Below, piece after piece: positions 49,154 to 58,919 of a stretch of 64,000 bases of DNA. The stretch lies in the NCBI RefSeq assembly GCF_900105755.1, contig NZ_FNTQ01000001.1:62001-126000 (forward strand). The letters run 5' to 3'. The first letter of the stretch is position 1. Every line of letters starts with the position of its first letter. The translations under genes and the position numbers were made by a program. Origin of the DNA: Streptomyces sp. Ag109_O5-10. Lineage in GTDB: Bacteria > Actinomycetota > Actinomycetes > Streptomycetales > Streptomycetaceae. The notes below the pieces were generated by a model. That model was not told the origin of the DNA. It ran no database searches and saw only the letters and a program-made list of their open reading frames with translations.

Positions 49154-49623
49154 TCTGTCCCGCGGCGGTGCGCTCGGGGCCGAAGTTCGTGGACATCGTG
49201 CTCGATCGCGAGCGCGCGCGTCTTCGCCCACCGCACTACCTCGGCGATGGGGCTGGTGGCAGGCAGGTTGCCATCCAGGAGCCGGTCTGCGCGCCGGCTT
49301 CCTCGTGCCGTTCGACCAACAGCGTCCTCGGTGGCATCTTGCCGTCCCACCGGCTGCGTCCGTCGGCTGGATCCCGCGCGGTGCGGCGGGATCGCATGCC
49401 CGAAGGCCCCACCTGGAGCACGGCGGACGCACCTGGCGGCCCTTGCCGAGGACCCGTCGTTGCCCGCCGGCCTCGTGGAGCGGCTCGCCGTCGGCTCCGA
49501 CGCTGGTCGCGGGGCCCGCGTTCCCCCACCTGCGCTGGTTTTGCCGTCTGCGGATCCGCCGGGAGATACGCGACGACATCCACGAGGTCTGCCTCAGCGT
49601 CGCAGTGGTGCGGCTCTTGTGCG
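49154..49623. other. Region without a supported gene
   Basis: Short protein-like pieces occur (HLAALAEDPSLPAGLVERLAV on the plus strand near 49430-49500; VVRWAKTRALAIEHDV on the minus strand near 49200-49260), probably gene debris. Nothing complete is seen. Confidence 0.45.
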
Positions 49624-52020
49624 CTACTCCGGTGTCGCCGCCAGGTCCTCCTCCTCGATGGGCAGGCCCACCGGGCGGCGGCCCGGGGGCTGTTGCGGCT
49701 CGGGCAGCACAGGCGCGGGCGGCATCGGGCGGTCCACCGGCGCGTCGGCAGTCAAGGACATCGGCTCCCCGTGATGCAGCACAACCAGGGGTTCGCCCTC
49801 CACCAGGCGATACCGCACCTGGGACGGACTGATGTCCACCTTCAGCCTGCGTCCGCGTACCAACAGGGTGAAAGCCACCTTGGACAGCGCCTCCGGGAGG
49901 CGCGGTGCGAACGCCAGCGGGGCCTGCCGCCCATCGTCCCCGCCGTACCGGCGCAAGCCTCCGAGACCGGCGACCAGCGCGATCCACGTACCGGCGAGGG
50001 AGGCGATGTGGAGCCCGTCCCGGGTGTTGTGCTCCAGATCCTCCAGGTCCATCAGCGCTGCCTCGCCGAGATAGGCGTAGGCCAGGCGCAGGTGCCCGGT
50101 CTCGGCGGCGAGTACCGCCTGGAAGCACGCCGACAGGGAGGAGTCACGGACCGTCAGCGCCTCGTAGTAGGCGAAGTTCCGGGCCTTCTGGTCGTCGGAG
50201 AAGGCATCCGGGCACTCCGTCATCGCCAGCACCAGATCGGCCTGCTTCACGACCTGCTTGCGGTACAGGTCGAAGTAGGGGTAGTGCAGCAGAAGCGGGT
50301 AGTTCTCCGGCGGGGTCGCCTCGAAGTCCCAGCGCTGGAGACTGGTGAAACCGGCCGACTGCTCGTGCACGCCGAGCGTGTCGTTGTACGGCATCGCCAT
50401 GCGGGCCGCGGCATCCCGCCACGCGGCAGTCTCCTCGTCGTCGACACCGAGTGTCGCGGCGCGTTCCGGATGACGCACGGCGGCGTCCGCGGCCGAGATC
50501 AGGTTCCGTCGCGCCATCAGGTTGGTGTACAGGTTGTCGCGGGTGATCGCGCTGTACTCGTCGGGGCCCGTGACCCCGTCGACGTGGAAGACGCCTTCCG
50601 CGTCGTGGTGTCCGAGCGAGCGCCACAGCCGGGCCGTTTCCACGAGGAGTTCGAGGCCCTCACCGCGTTCGAAGTCCTCGTCCCCGGTCACCATCACGTA
50701 CCGGTCGGCGGCCACCGCGATGGCCGCGTTGATGTGGAAGGCGGCCGTCCCGGCCGGCCAGTAGGCCGAACACTCGGCACCGTCGATGGTGCGCCAGGGA
50801 AACGCTGCGCCCGCGAGCCCTAGCTGACGCGCGCGCTCCCGCGCCGTCGGCAACATCCGGTGACGCGCCCGCAGTGCCGATGCGACGGCCTCCGGCGCGG
50901 TGAACGTCAGCACCGGCAGCACGTAGGACTCGGTGTCCCAGAAACAGTGACCGTCGTACCCGGTTCCGGTCAGGCCCTTGGCGGGAATCGCCCGGTTCTC
51001 GCCCCGGGCCGCCGCCTGGAGCACATGGAAGAGGGCGAACCGCACCGCCTGCTGGATGCGCGCGCTGCCCTCGACCTCGACGTCCGCGCCCGCCCAGAAG
51101 CGATCCAGGTACGCCCGCTGTGCCGCCGCCAGACCGTCCCAGCCGGTGCTGACCGCGGCCGCCACCGCCGCGTCCACCTGATCGTGCACGGCCGGCAGCG
51201 AACGCTCCCCCGACCAGCCGTAGGCCACGAACTTGACCAGCCGGAGCGGTTGCCCGGGCACCAGGTCCGCGGTCACCGTCAGGCGGCTGACGTCAGCCTC
51301 GCACTGCGCCGTCCGGCGGGTGCTCTGCGGCCCTTCAATGACGTGGTCCGCCGCTGCGGCCACCCGCAGCGCGCTGTGTTCGGTGCAGTGCACCAGCCGC
51401 AGCCGGGTGTCCTGCGCGAAGTACTCCTCGGTCAGCAGCGGTGACTCGATTGCCGCGGCCACGCGCGGATCGCCCTGGAACCGCGGCAGTTGCGCGTTGG
51501 CGACGAGCTCGGACTGCACGGCCACCGTGGTCGGTCCGTCGACCGGCTCCACTTCGTAGACCACCGCGGCCACCGAGCGCTGCGTGAAGGACACGAGCCG
51601 CCGCGAAGAGATCCGCACCGTACGACCGCCGGGTGAAGTCCATCGCGCGGTGCGGCTGAGGATGCCCGACTGGAAGTCCAGCACCCGCTCGTGCGCGACC
51701 AGTCGGCCGTAGCGCAGATCGAACGGGTGATCGTCGACCAGCAGACGGAAGACCTTGCCGTCGGTGATGTTGATCATCGTTTGGCCGGACTCGGGATATC
51801 CGTAGCCCGCTTCGGCGTAGGGCAGCGGATGCCGTTCGTGCACGCCGTTGAGGTATGCGCCGGGCAGTCCGTGGGGCTCTCCCTCCTCGAGGTTGCCGCG
51901 CCACCCGACGTGCCCGTTGGAGAGGGCGAAGACCGATTCGCTCTGCGCGAGCACGTCCAGGTTCAGCTCGGTCTCGCGCAGGCACCACGGCTCGACCGTG
52001 AAGCTGGGATGGGTGATCAC
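49624..52020 (-). CDS. GH65 family disaccharide phosphorylase
   Basis: This 798-residue protein has GH65 layout: an N-terminal beta-sandwich ([21 protein letters not shown]), an (alpha/alpha)6 barrel with the catalytic Glu in [12 protein letters not shown] and [15 protein letters not shown], and small C-terminal sheet domains. The family phosphorolyses maltose, trehalose, kojibiose or nigerose to beta-glucose-1-phosphate and sugar. Its GTG overlaps the stop of the beta-phosphoglucomutase-like gene, the enzyme that would use beta-glucose-1-phosphate. No signal peptide. Exact disaccharide unknown. Confidence 0.92.
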   Translation of the reverse strand: MITHPSFTVEPWCLRETELNLDVLAQSESVFALSNGHVGWRGNLEEGEPHGLPGAYLNGVHERHPLPYAEAGYGYPESGQTMINITDGKVFRLLVDDHPFDLRYGRLVAHERVLDFQSGILSRTARWTSPGGRTVRISSRRLVSFTQRSVAAVVYEVEPVDGPTTVAVQSELVANAQLPRFQGDPRVAAAIESPLLTEEYFAQDTRLRLVHCTEHSALRVAAAADHVIEGPQSTRRTAQCEADVSRLTVTADLVPGQPLRLVKFVAYGWSGERSLPAVHDQVDAAVAAAVSTGWDGLAAAQRAYLDRFWAGADVEVEGSARIQQAVRFALFHVLQAAARGENRAIPAKGLTGTGYDGHCFWDTESYVLPVLTFTAPEAVASALRARHRMLPTARERARQLGLAGAAFPWRTIDGAECSAYWPAGTAAFHINAAIAVAADRYVMVTGDEDFERGEGLELLVETARLWRSLGHHDAEGVFHVDGVTGPDEYSAITRDNLYTNLMARRNLISAADAAVRHPERAATLGVDDEETAAWRDAAARMAMPYNDTLGVHEQSAGFTSLQRWDFEATPPENYPLLLHYPYFDLYRKQVVKQADLVLAMTECPDAFSDDQKARNFAYYEALTVRDSSLSACFQAVLAAETGHLRLAYAYLGEAALMDLEDLEHNTRDGLHIASLAGTWIALVAGLGGLRRYGGDDGRQAPLAFAPRLPEALSKVAFTLLVRGRRLKVDISPSQVRYRLVEGEPLVVLHHGEPMSLTADAPVDRPMPPAPVLPEPQQPPGRRPVGLPIEEEDLAATPE

Positions 52021-52760
52021 CGTTCCTCCAGGAGCTCCGCCAGGTCACGGACCACCACATCGGCACCATGGGCTCGCAGTTGCTCCGCCTGGCCGACCCG
52101 GTCGACACCCACGACCACGCCGAACCGTCCCGCCCGCCCGGCCTCGACGCCGACGAGGGCGTCTTCGAACACCGCGGCCTGCCCAGGATCCGTTTCCACC
52201 CCTCGGGCGGCCTCCAGGTAGGTGTCCGGGGCGGGCTTGCCCCGCAGCCGGCGCTCGTGGGCAACCACGCCGTCGATCCGCTCGTCGAACAGGTCCTCGA
52301 TACCGGCCGCTCGCAGGACATCCCGTGTGTTCGCGCTCGACGACACCACCGCGCAGCGCAGGCCCGCCGCCCGCGCCGCGTGCACGAAGCGGACCGAGCC
52401 GTCGTAGGGTGCCACGCCCTCCTCGCGGATGCGCCGCAGGACCAGCTCGTTCTTCCGGTTGCCCAGGCCGTTCACCGTCTCCGCGTCCGGCGGGTCGTCC
52501 GGCGATCCCTCGGGCAGGTGCACCCCGCGTGCGGCGAGGAACGTACGAACGCCGTCCTCCCGAGAACGGCCGTCCACATACTCGTCGTAGTCGCCAAGCG
52601 CGTCGAAAGGCACGAACCCGGTCCCCTCGCGCGTCGCGCGTTCGCGGAGGTACCCGTCGAACATCTCCTTCCAGGCAGCCGAGTGCACCTTCGCGGTCTG
52701 GGTGAGCACCCCGTCGAGATCGAACAGGCAGGCACGGACATGTGCAGGAAGCCCCAGCAT
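52017..52760 (-). CDS. Beta-phosphoglucomutase-like HAD phosphatase/mutase
   Basis: This 247-residue HAD protein has motif I FDLDGVLT, motif II SSS ([12 protein letters not shown]), motif [15 protein letters not shown] and motif [13 protein letters not shown], the beta-phosphoglucomutase set. It would convert beta-glucose-1-phosphate to glucose-6-phosphate. ATG 52760 is preferred; ATG 52781 is possible. It is the first gene of a two-gene operon with the GH65 gene (GTGA overlap). Confidence 0.9.
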   Translation of the reverse strand: MLGLPAHVRACLFDLDGVLTQTAKVHSAAWKEMFDGYLRERATREGTGFVPFDALGDYDEYVDGRSREDGVRTFLAARGVHLPEGSPDDPPDAETVNGLGNRKNELVLRRIREEGVAPYDGSVRFVHAARAAGLRCAVVSSSANTRDVLRAAGIEDLFDERIDGVVAHERRLRGKPAPDTYLEAARGVETDPGQAAVFEDALVGVEAGRAGRFGVVVGVDRVGQAEQLRAHGADVVVRDLAELLEER

Positions 52761-52870
52761 GCCGACGAGGCTAGAAGGCATCTGCGGACGGACGCGACAG
52801 GTCGCTCTCCGGCGCGCCGGAAGGCACCCGCTCGGTCGAGGCCCTGTGGGCGCCATCCACGCCGTGGCTC

Positions 52871-53107
52871 TGATGGGCACCAGTGCGCCAGAAGCAGGCA
52901 CTCGCAGGTGTGCTCGGCGACCAGTCGCAGTTCACCCGGCCAGGCGAGATCGAGCGGGCCATCCACCCCCTGGCCGCGGCACGGGCACCGGTCGAACGCG
53001 GCGTCGCAAGCCTGAAGTCCTGGCGCATCTTCCACAGATCCCGATGCAGCCCAAACCGCATGACGTCAATCGCCAAAGCCATCCTCACCCGGGAACGGCA
53101 ACACTGA
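52871..53107 (+). pseudogene. DDE transposase C-terminal remnant
   Basis: The plus strand encodes [19 protein letters not shown], then VERGVASLKSWRIFHRSR and SIAKAILTRERQH to a stop at 53107, the end of a DDE_Tnp_4 (IS5-type) transposase. The 5' part is missing. Confidence 0.65.
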
Positions 53108-53492
53108 AGAAGCTCAGTGTAGGAAACGTGGAACTTCCTGCCGGTCAACGTGGCCACCCGCACCGCGGTCCACATCTGGTCCTCCACCCAGCCATGCGCG
53201 GCCAGTCCCCCGTCGAGATAGGCGGCCGGCTTCCCCAGACAGCGCGGGGACAGACGGCATCGCGATCCGCTCGGGCCACGTGAGGCCAGCGCCTGCACGC
53301 TGCCTTCCCGCCACAGCTGACGCCACTGATAGCCGACTTCGGGCTCACCCGCAGACGCCGTGCCACCTCCGACGGCTTGACCTCCTGCTCGAACAGCTCA
53401 GCCGCCTGCATCCGTACGGACTCCCGGCACTGACGCACCGCAGGAGTCAGCCCACCCCACCCGCACAGCTCGTACACCACGGATACAGCCAC
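53108..53492 (-). pseudogene. IS630-type transposase N-terminal remnant
   Basis: From 53492 the frame encodes the helix-turn-helix AAELFEQEVKPSEVARRLRVS. A one-base deletion near 53325 shifts the frame, which then continues VQALASRGPSGSRCRLSP and AAHGWVEDQMWTAVRVATL to HVSYTELL. There it meets the end of the oppositely oriented DDE remnant at about 53108. Only the N-terminal half of the transposase is left. Confidence 0.72.
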
Positions 53493-53718
53493 GACCCGGC
53501 CCTATCAGGCACTCCGACAGAGTTCACCCTGACGAGCCGACGTCAGTAGGGGCGAGTCAAGGTCCGAGGTCGACGGCGCGTGTGCTCCCACCGTCGCCGG
53601 CCTCGGGATTTGAGTGGTAACTAACGCAGCCTGTGAGGGCAAGTCCGTGTCCCAGTGGCCGAGTCCCACCAACCGGTGTAGCGTCTTCATCAGCAGTCGT
53701 GGTTCCGAAGTCCCGTTC

Positions 53719-53746
53719 GCCCGTGATCGCAGTCACGGGCGTTTTT
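53719..53746 (+). terminator. Intrinsic terminator/attenuator in the cold-shock gene leader
   Basis: GCCCGTGA (53719-53726) pairs with TCACGGGC (53733-53740), followed by GTTTTT. It lies 90 bases before the cold-shock start, with no plus-strand gene just upstream, so it may act on the leader transcript. Confidence 0.75.
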
Positions 53747-53835
53747 GCTGTTCAAGGCCTCTCCGGACCAGGCGATCACCTCCGGACCCCGCACGGTGCG
53801 GGGCCCGATACGAGTCCCCTCGAAGGAGACAACAC

Positions 53836-54039
53836 ATGGCTACAGGCACTGTGAAGTGGTTCAACTCGGAAAAGGGCTTCGGCTTCATCGAGCAGGACGG
53901 CGGCGGCCCCGACGTCTTCGCCCACTACTCGAACATCGCCGCCCAGGGCTTCCGTGAGCTCCAGGAAGGCCAGAAGGTGAACTTCGACATCACGCAGGGC
54001 CAGAAGGGCCCGCAGGCGGAGAACATCACTCCCGCCTGA
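53836..54039 (+). CDS. Cold-shock protein (CspA family)
   Basis: This 67-residue single cold-shock domain carries RNP1 KGFGFIEQD and RNP2 DVFAHYS, with the start [10 protein letters not shown]. It binds single-stranded nucleic acid and acts as an RNA chaperone. ATG 53836 follows GAAGGAG. A terminator-like hairpin lies in the 5' leader and a GC hairpin (GGCCGG/CCGGCC, 54059-54078) follows the stop. Confidence 0.95.
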   Translation: MATGTVKWFNSEKGFGFIEQDGGGPDVFAHYSNIAAQGFRELQEGQKVNFDITQGQKGPQAENITPA

Positions 54040-54058
54040 CGACACACGAAGAACCCCC

Positions 54059-54078
54059 GGCCGGTGCGCCCTCCGGCC
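54059..54078. terminator. GC hairpin after the cold-shock gene
   Basis: GGCCGG (54059-54064) and CCGGCC (54073-54078) form a stem with an 8-nt loop 20 bases after the stop. It is a modest candidate. Confidence 0.4.
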
Positions 54079-54292
54079 AGGTAAGTGTCGGCCATTGCCC
54101 CGCCCCCAGGCCTGTGCGGTCCGGACGGTGGGGCAATGTGCGTCATATGTCTAAGACCTCTGGGAGCTTCTTCCCGTTCTACCGCCGTCGGCTGTGCTGA
54201 GCGCAGCCGACGGCGGGCGGCAGTCAGGTCCCCGATTGCTATCACCGGGCGTGGCCCGGAATGCGGCGTATCGCGCTGGAACCCGGCTGCAT

Positions 54293-54655
54293 TCAGACGA
54301 CGGGCAACTCGCCAAGCCGACGGCCATCATCGGCTTTGGTCACCAAGATCGCAGTGGCCTCGACGTCGGCCGTGAAGACCGGGCCCGTCCACCAGGCCGG
54401 GGCGGGTGCGTGTTCGAGGCGGACGTCCGTCCCGTACCTGCGGGCTGCGTCGAAGAGCGTCTGCAGGGCGGCCATGCTCGGCAGGTCCAGTGCGCCGATC
54501 CAAGTTGTCCAGATCTGGGTGTCACCGTCGTATGAGGCGACGGAGCGCAAGGCGGCGCGCTGCTGGCCCCAGCGGGTGTCGTCGGCGTGCGCCGACCGGA
54601 TCGTGACCTCCAGCAGTCAGCGCTCGCCCAGAGAGGGGGTCGGTAAGGCGGTCAT
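54293..54655 (-). pseudogene. Small protein gene with a nonsense codon at position 13
   Basis: ATG 54655 begins MTALPTPSLGER, then TGA (54617-54619) where TGG would give RWLLEV. The same frame continues SAHADDTRWGQQRAAL, YDGDTQIWTTWIGALDLPS and VEATAILVTKADDGRRL to 54293, about 120 codons. Coding character throughout suggests a recent nonsense mutation or reinitiation at a CTG just after the stop. The family is not recognised. Confidence 0.6.
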
Positions 54656-54807
54656 ACGGACCGACAATACGGCGCGCCTCTGACAGCGACACCAGTTCGT
54701 GCCGCAGTGGGCCGCTGTCGCACGGCGCGCTGCACAGACCCCGGCCGTGGACACCTCCCAAGGTGCCGACGCATCCTGGTGGCAGGAGCGGGCGGTCAGG
54801 GGGACAT

Positions 54808-55443
54808 GTGGTCACGGGTGCCGAAGCAGCGAGCGTGGCGAAGGCCGGAGCAAGCATCGCCGATGCGATCAGGAGGGCCACCGTGCCCGCCCCGGGGTGG
54901 CCGAACACCCGGGAGGGCCTGATGGAGCTCTTCACCGTGCTGGACGAATGGTGCAGCGTGGCCCAGGAGAGCAACCAAGCTGTCGAGTATGCCCTCGACG
55001 CTCGCCTGACGGGCTCCCCATGGTTCTATCGGGGCGGCCCTCCTCAAATGGCTCCAGACCACCGGATGCGCCTGCATCGCGGCTTCATTGAACGGATCAC
55101 GGGGGACGCCGACCGGGTTCTCCGGCCGATGGTCCCGTGGCTGCGGAGATGGCGCGGATCGCAGCGCCGGGCCGAAGCCCGCCGCACCCTGCGCAGCATG
55201 ATGATGATCTACTGCCCGGAGATCCTTCACGCGTACGAGACGGCGGTTGCCGAGCGATCGAGGTGGGTGCTCGAACACCGGGGCGAGTTCGTCGAGTCCC
55301 TGCGCGATCCTCATGTCTCGGAGGCCGAACTCCAGGTCATGCTGGAGCAGTTGGATCAGTCCTTGAGAGACCTCCTGTCGGTCCGCGAGGACATCGCCCG
55401 GCTGATCCGGGACACCTACCCGCTCGGCTCCGGTAGCGGCTGA
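54808..55443 (+). CDS. Helical protein of unknown function
   Basis: This 211-residue protein starts at GTG 54808 after an AGGGGGA site. It is predominantly helical and Arg-rich (MELFTVLDEWCSVAQESN, RRAEARRTLRSMMMIYCPEI, ELQVMLEQLDQSLRDLL). No membrane segment or known motif is evident. The sequence looks like a genuine coding region with good third-position bias. I do not recognise the family. Confidence 0.7.
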   Translation: MVTGAEAASVAKAGASIADAIRRATVPAPGWPNTREGLMELFTVLDEWCSVAQESNQAVEYALDARLTGSPWFYRGGPPQMAPDHRMRLHRGFIERITGDADRVLRPMVPWLRRWRGSQRRAEARRTLRSMMMIYCPEILHAYETAVAERSRWVLEHRGEFVESLRDPHVSEAELQVMLEQLDQSLRDLLSVREDIARLIRDTYPLGSGSG

Positions 55444-55711
55444 GGCCACAGGCCGACCAGGCACACGCGGACCAGACGTCGATGGCCATCGCCCTGACCA
55501 GAGCCGTGGCCGCCGCCACCGCGTGCGCGCCGTCGCCGTATCAGCCTGCTCGTCGCTTCAAATGGATACACAGCACCGGACTTGGCCGCACAGTCAGTTG
55601 CCGATCGCTGCCCCAGGGCAGTACCAGGGCGCCGCGGACCCAGCGGGATCCAGGCCCTAGCGTCGGACGGCAACCAGTCCCCGGCCGGCGAACCGCGTCA
55701 GTCCGGGGTCC

Positions 55712-56402
55712 TCAGCTGGAGTCGCTCTCTTCCGCCATCTTCTCGTCGAGGCCACGCAGTAGCGCGTGCATGTTCAGCGTGTGCTTGACCTGTCGTCCGC
55801 GCAGGTGACGCCGGTTGCGGCGGGACGAGTGCGCCTTGTCTCCCCCGACATGGTGGGGCCGGGTGCGTGGCCGTCCGCCATCCCGCCGGGGTACGCGGAT
55901 CTCTTCCAGCACGGGGATCAGCCGGGGTATATCTCCCCGCTGGCCGGGCGTGATCACGAACCCGAGTGGGCGGCGCCCGCCTTCTCCGGCAAGGTGGATC
56001 TTGCTTGTGAGGCCACCTCGCGAGCGTTCCAGTGGTTCATCGGGGCGGTGGCGCGCCGATCTCTTGCGCCGTCCCGGGATCTTCGGGGTGCGGGGTGGAG
56101 GCGCCGGCCGCGTGCCGATGAGCGCGGCACGTCGTGGAATCGACGCTGACCGTGCTCCGGTCGATCCGTCCCCCGGCATCGGCGTTGGTCTGGACAACCC
56201 GCAGAATTTTCTCCCACGTGCCGTCCGCCGACCACCGTCGACGACGGTCGCGAACCGTCTTCCAGCTACCGAAACACGAAGGCAGGTCCAGCCAGGACAG
56301 ACCGGTCCGTTGCCGGAACAAGATCCCGTTGATCACGCGACGGTGGCATTGCCACGTCTTCGTCGGCATCCAGGGGACACAGGGTCTGCTCTCGGGGGAC
56401 AT
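55712..56402 (-). pseudogene. IS5-type transposase remnant next to the FMN reductase promoter
   Basis: Frame 1 (56402 to 56037) has GLSWLDLPSCFGSWKTVRDR and VSVDSTTCRAHRHAAG. Frame 2 continues LERSRGGLTSKIHLAGEGG and GDKAHSSRRNRRHLRGR. The C-terminal third, with the catalytic Glu, is missing after about 55785. No matching inverted-repeat pair was found. It ends about 20 bases before the first operator-like repeat of the FMN reductase gene. Confidence 0.75.
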
Positions 56403-56420
56403 GCCTCACACTCTATCTAC

Positions 56421-56493
56421 TTGACACGTCAATCAGATCCGGCATCTACTTGACACGGCAAGCACCTGCATATGCATCAACTTGACACGACAA
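56421..56493. promoter_or_regulatory. Three tandem operator-like repeats
   Basis: TTGACACGTCAA (56421-56432, a perfect TTGAC-N2-GTCAA dyad), TTGACACGGCAA (56450-56461) and TTGACACGACAA (56482-56493) recur at 29- and 32-bp spacing with conserved flanks (ATCWACTTGACACG). They lie directly before the FMN reductase gene. Each also contains a -35-like TTGACA. Confidence 0.78.
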
Positions 56494-56520
56494 GCATCTC
56501 CTCCATGCAAAGGGCAGCAA

Positions 56521-57081
56521 ATGACGAAAATTGGCATCATCCTCGGAAGCACGCGGCCTGGGCGTAACGGCGAGGCCGTGGCCCAGTGGGTACTCGAGCA
56601 CGCCCGGCGCCGAACCGACGCCGAGTACGAGCTCGTCGACCTGGTGGACTACAAGCTGCCGCTGCTGGATGAGCCCTACCCGCCGGCGATGGGCCAGTAC
56701 AGCCAGCCGCACACTCACCAGTGGGCCGCGAAGATCGCCTCTCTCGACGGCTTCGTGATCGTCACACCTGAGTACAACCACTCGGTGCCCGGCGCGCTGA
56801 AGAACGCCATCGACTTCCTGGCGGCCGAATGGGCCAACAAGTCCGTCGGCTTCGTCAGCTACGGCTCCACCGGCGGCACCCGAGCGGTGGAACACCTGCG
56901 CCTGATCGCCGGCGAGCTGCAGATGGCCGACGTGCGCTCCCAGGTGGCACTCTCCCTCTTCACCGACTTCGAGAACTTCACCGTCTTCAAGCCCGCCGAC
57001 GCTCAGGCCGATACCCTCACGGCCACACTCGATCAGATCGTCTCCTGGACCAACGCACTCGCACCACTGCGCGCCAGCTGA
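56521..57081 (+). CDS. NADPH-dependent FMN reductase family protein
   Basis: This 186-residue flavodoxin-fold protein has the phosphate loop GIILGSTRPGRNGEAVAQW and the conserved VTPEYNHSVPGALKNAIDFL, typical of FMN_red/azoreductase-like enzymes that reduce flavin, quinones or azo compounds. ATG 56521 follows AAGGG. Expression probably depends on the three repeats upstream. A strong hairpin follows at 57264. Confidence 0.9.
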   Translation: MTKIGIILGSTRPGRNGEAVAQWVLEHARRRTDAEYELVDLVDYKLPLLDEPYPPAMGQYSQPHTHQWAAKIASLDGFVIVTPEYNHSVPGALKNAIDFLAAEWANKSVGFVSYGSTGGTRAVEHLRLIAGELQMADVRSQVALSLFTDFENFTVFKPADAQADTLTATLDQIVSWTNALAPLRAS

Positions 57082-57728
57082 CCCCGGCGCCCCAGCCGGA
57101 TCCGGGGGGGGCGAACCTGCGGCACCTGCTCACGGACTACGGAGATCTCCGTGGCGACATCGCCACCATTACATGGAGTGATCGTAGCGCGATTGAGAGT
57201 CACACGGTCGGGAGCGCCGTCGCCTGACGAATGAAAGGCGGCCGGTGGGCCAACTCCGCACGTAGGCCGGGCCGCCCGGTCCCGGGCGGCCCGGCCTGTG
57301 GCAGCTCACAGCCTGGCGCCGGGCCGACGGCCTGGTTCGCATGTGCAGCGATCCGTGACGCGCGGTGCGCTCTCGAACCGGGGTGCGGAAGCGATGCTCA
57401 GCCGCCTGGCGAGCAAGGAGCCGTTCAAGCCGCACCGCTCCGACCATTCGCCGCGCTGTGCAGCCGGCCACCCGGGCGGGACACGGCGATCATGCCAGCA
57501 GGCGCGTGTCGAGCGTGGCTTCCCGACCACCACCCGAGAGTGTCCGACCTCAAGCGCGCCTCGGACCCGGTGCCGCACTCGCTCCTCAGGGAGAACATCC
57601 GGCTCTTTGACACTGAGGTCGTCCCGGTGCACGGGAGACCCTCGGCCTGGGATCCCTCACATGCGGAGTGCGTTCGCGGGCGCGGGTTCTTGAACCACCG
57701 ACCACACCGTCCAGAAAGGCGGATCATC
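57082..57728. other. Intergenic region, no supported gene
   Basis: Contains the 57264-57297 palindrome. Frames that extend the next gene upstream show no protein-like content. The sequence before ATG 57729 provides an AAAGGCGG site. Confidence 0.5.
57264..57297. terminator. Perfect 16-bp-arm palindromic hairpin
   Basis: AGGCCGGGCCGCCCGG (57264-57279) and CCGGGCGGCCCGGCCT (57282-57297) are separated by 2 nt. This very stable, T-tail-less hairpin is a likely terminator for the FMN reductase transcript. Confidence 0.75.
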
Positions 57729-58916
57729 ATGGAATTCGGGATCTTCGGAGTCGGCGACGTCACCCGCGACCCCGTCACCGGCCACACTCCCAGCGAGGGG
57801 GAGCGCATCGACTCGGTCGTGCGCACGGCCAAGCGGGCGGACGAGGTCGGTCTGGACGTCTTCGCCATCGGAGAGCATCACAACCCGCCGTTCATCCCCT
57901 CCTCGCCGACCCTGCTGCTGGGGCACATCGCGGCCATGACCGAGCGGATCACGCTCAGCACGTCGGTCACCCTCATCACCACCAACGACCCGGTGCGCAT
58001 CGCTGAGGAGTACGCGATGCTCCAGCACCTCGCCAAGGGCCGGGTCGACCTGGTGATCGGGCGCGGCAACACCGTCCCGGTCTACCCGTGGTTCGGCCAG
58101 GACATCCGCTACGGCCTGGAGCTCGCGCTGGAGAACTACAACCTGCTGCACCGGCTCTGGCGGGAAGACGTGGTCGACTGGGAGGGTAACTTCCGTTCCC
58201 CGCTGCAGGGGTTCACCTCGACCCCACGACCGCTCGACGACGTCCCGCCGTTCGTGTGGCACGGCTCGATCCGCACCCCCGAGATCGCTGAGCAGGCGGC
58301 CCACTACGGCAACGGCTTCTTCGCCAACAACATCCTGGCCCCCTATGGGCACTTCGAACGACTCGTCGCCTTCTACCGGCAGCGCTACGCCCACTACGGG
58401 CACGGGAGTCCCGAACAGGCGATCGTCGGGCTGGGCGGACAGGTTCACATCGCCAAGAAGTCGCAGGACGCCGTGAAAGCGTTCCGCCCCTACTTCAACG
58501 GCTTCCCCATGTTCCGCGGCCAGTCGCTCGAGGAGTACATGAAGACCACCCCGCTCTCGGTCGGCAGTCCGCAGCAGGTCATCGACAAGACCATGGACTT
58601 TCGGGAGCGCTTCGGCGACTACCAGCGCCAGCTGTGGAACGTCGACGGTATGGGCCTTCCCGTCGAAGCCGCCCTCGAGCAGATCGAGCTCCTTGGCACC
58701 GAGGTCGTCCCCGTGCTCCGCAAGGAGATGGCCGCGCTCCGCGCGCCTGGCGTCCCTGAAACGCCCACGCACGCGAGCCGGGTCAAGGCGAAGTACGGGG
58801 ACGCGCAGCCGCGCCAGCCACGCCCGAACCCCAACCGCGGCGACAACGTCACCGGCACCTCGCCTTACGAGGACAGTGACCCCGCCGTGGCTGCCCACCT
58901 CCCGCTGGTCGACTGA
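57729..58916 (+). CDS. CE1758-type FMN-dependent luciferase-like monooxygenase
   Basis: This 395-residue LLM-fold protein starts MEFGIFGVGDVTRDPVTG. It has AIGEHHNPPFIPSSP, the ERITLSTSVTLITTNDPVRIAE barrel segment (ending AEEYAMLQHLAKGRVDLV) and GRGNTVPVYPWFGQD, consistent with the CE1758 family. Such enzymes use reduced FMN supplied by a partner reductase to oxygenate substrates. ATG 57729 is chosen; the frame extends upstream without homology. The partner reductase gene starts 3 bases after its stop. Confidence 0.92.
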   Translation: MEFGIFGVGDVTRDPVTGHTPSEGERIDSVVRTAKRADEVGLDVFAIGEHHNPPFIPSSPTLLLGHIAAMTERITLSTSVTLITTNDPVRIAEEYAMLQHLAKGRVDLVIGRGNTVPVYPWFGQDIRYGLELALENYNLLHRLWREDVVDWEGNFRSPLQGFTSTPRPLDDVPPFVWHGSIRTPEIAEQAAHYGNGFFANNILAPYGHFERLVAFYRQRYAHYGHGSPEQAIVGLGGQVHIAKKSQDAVKAFRPYFNGFPMFRGQSLEEYMKTTPLSVGSPQQVIDKTMDFRERFGDYQRQLWNVDGMGLPVEAALEQIELLGTEVVPVLRKEMAALRAPGVPETPTHASRVKAKYGDAQPRQPRPNPNRGDNVTGTSPYEDSDPAVAAHLPLVD

Positions 58917-58919
58917 GCC

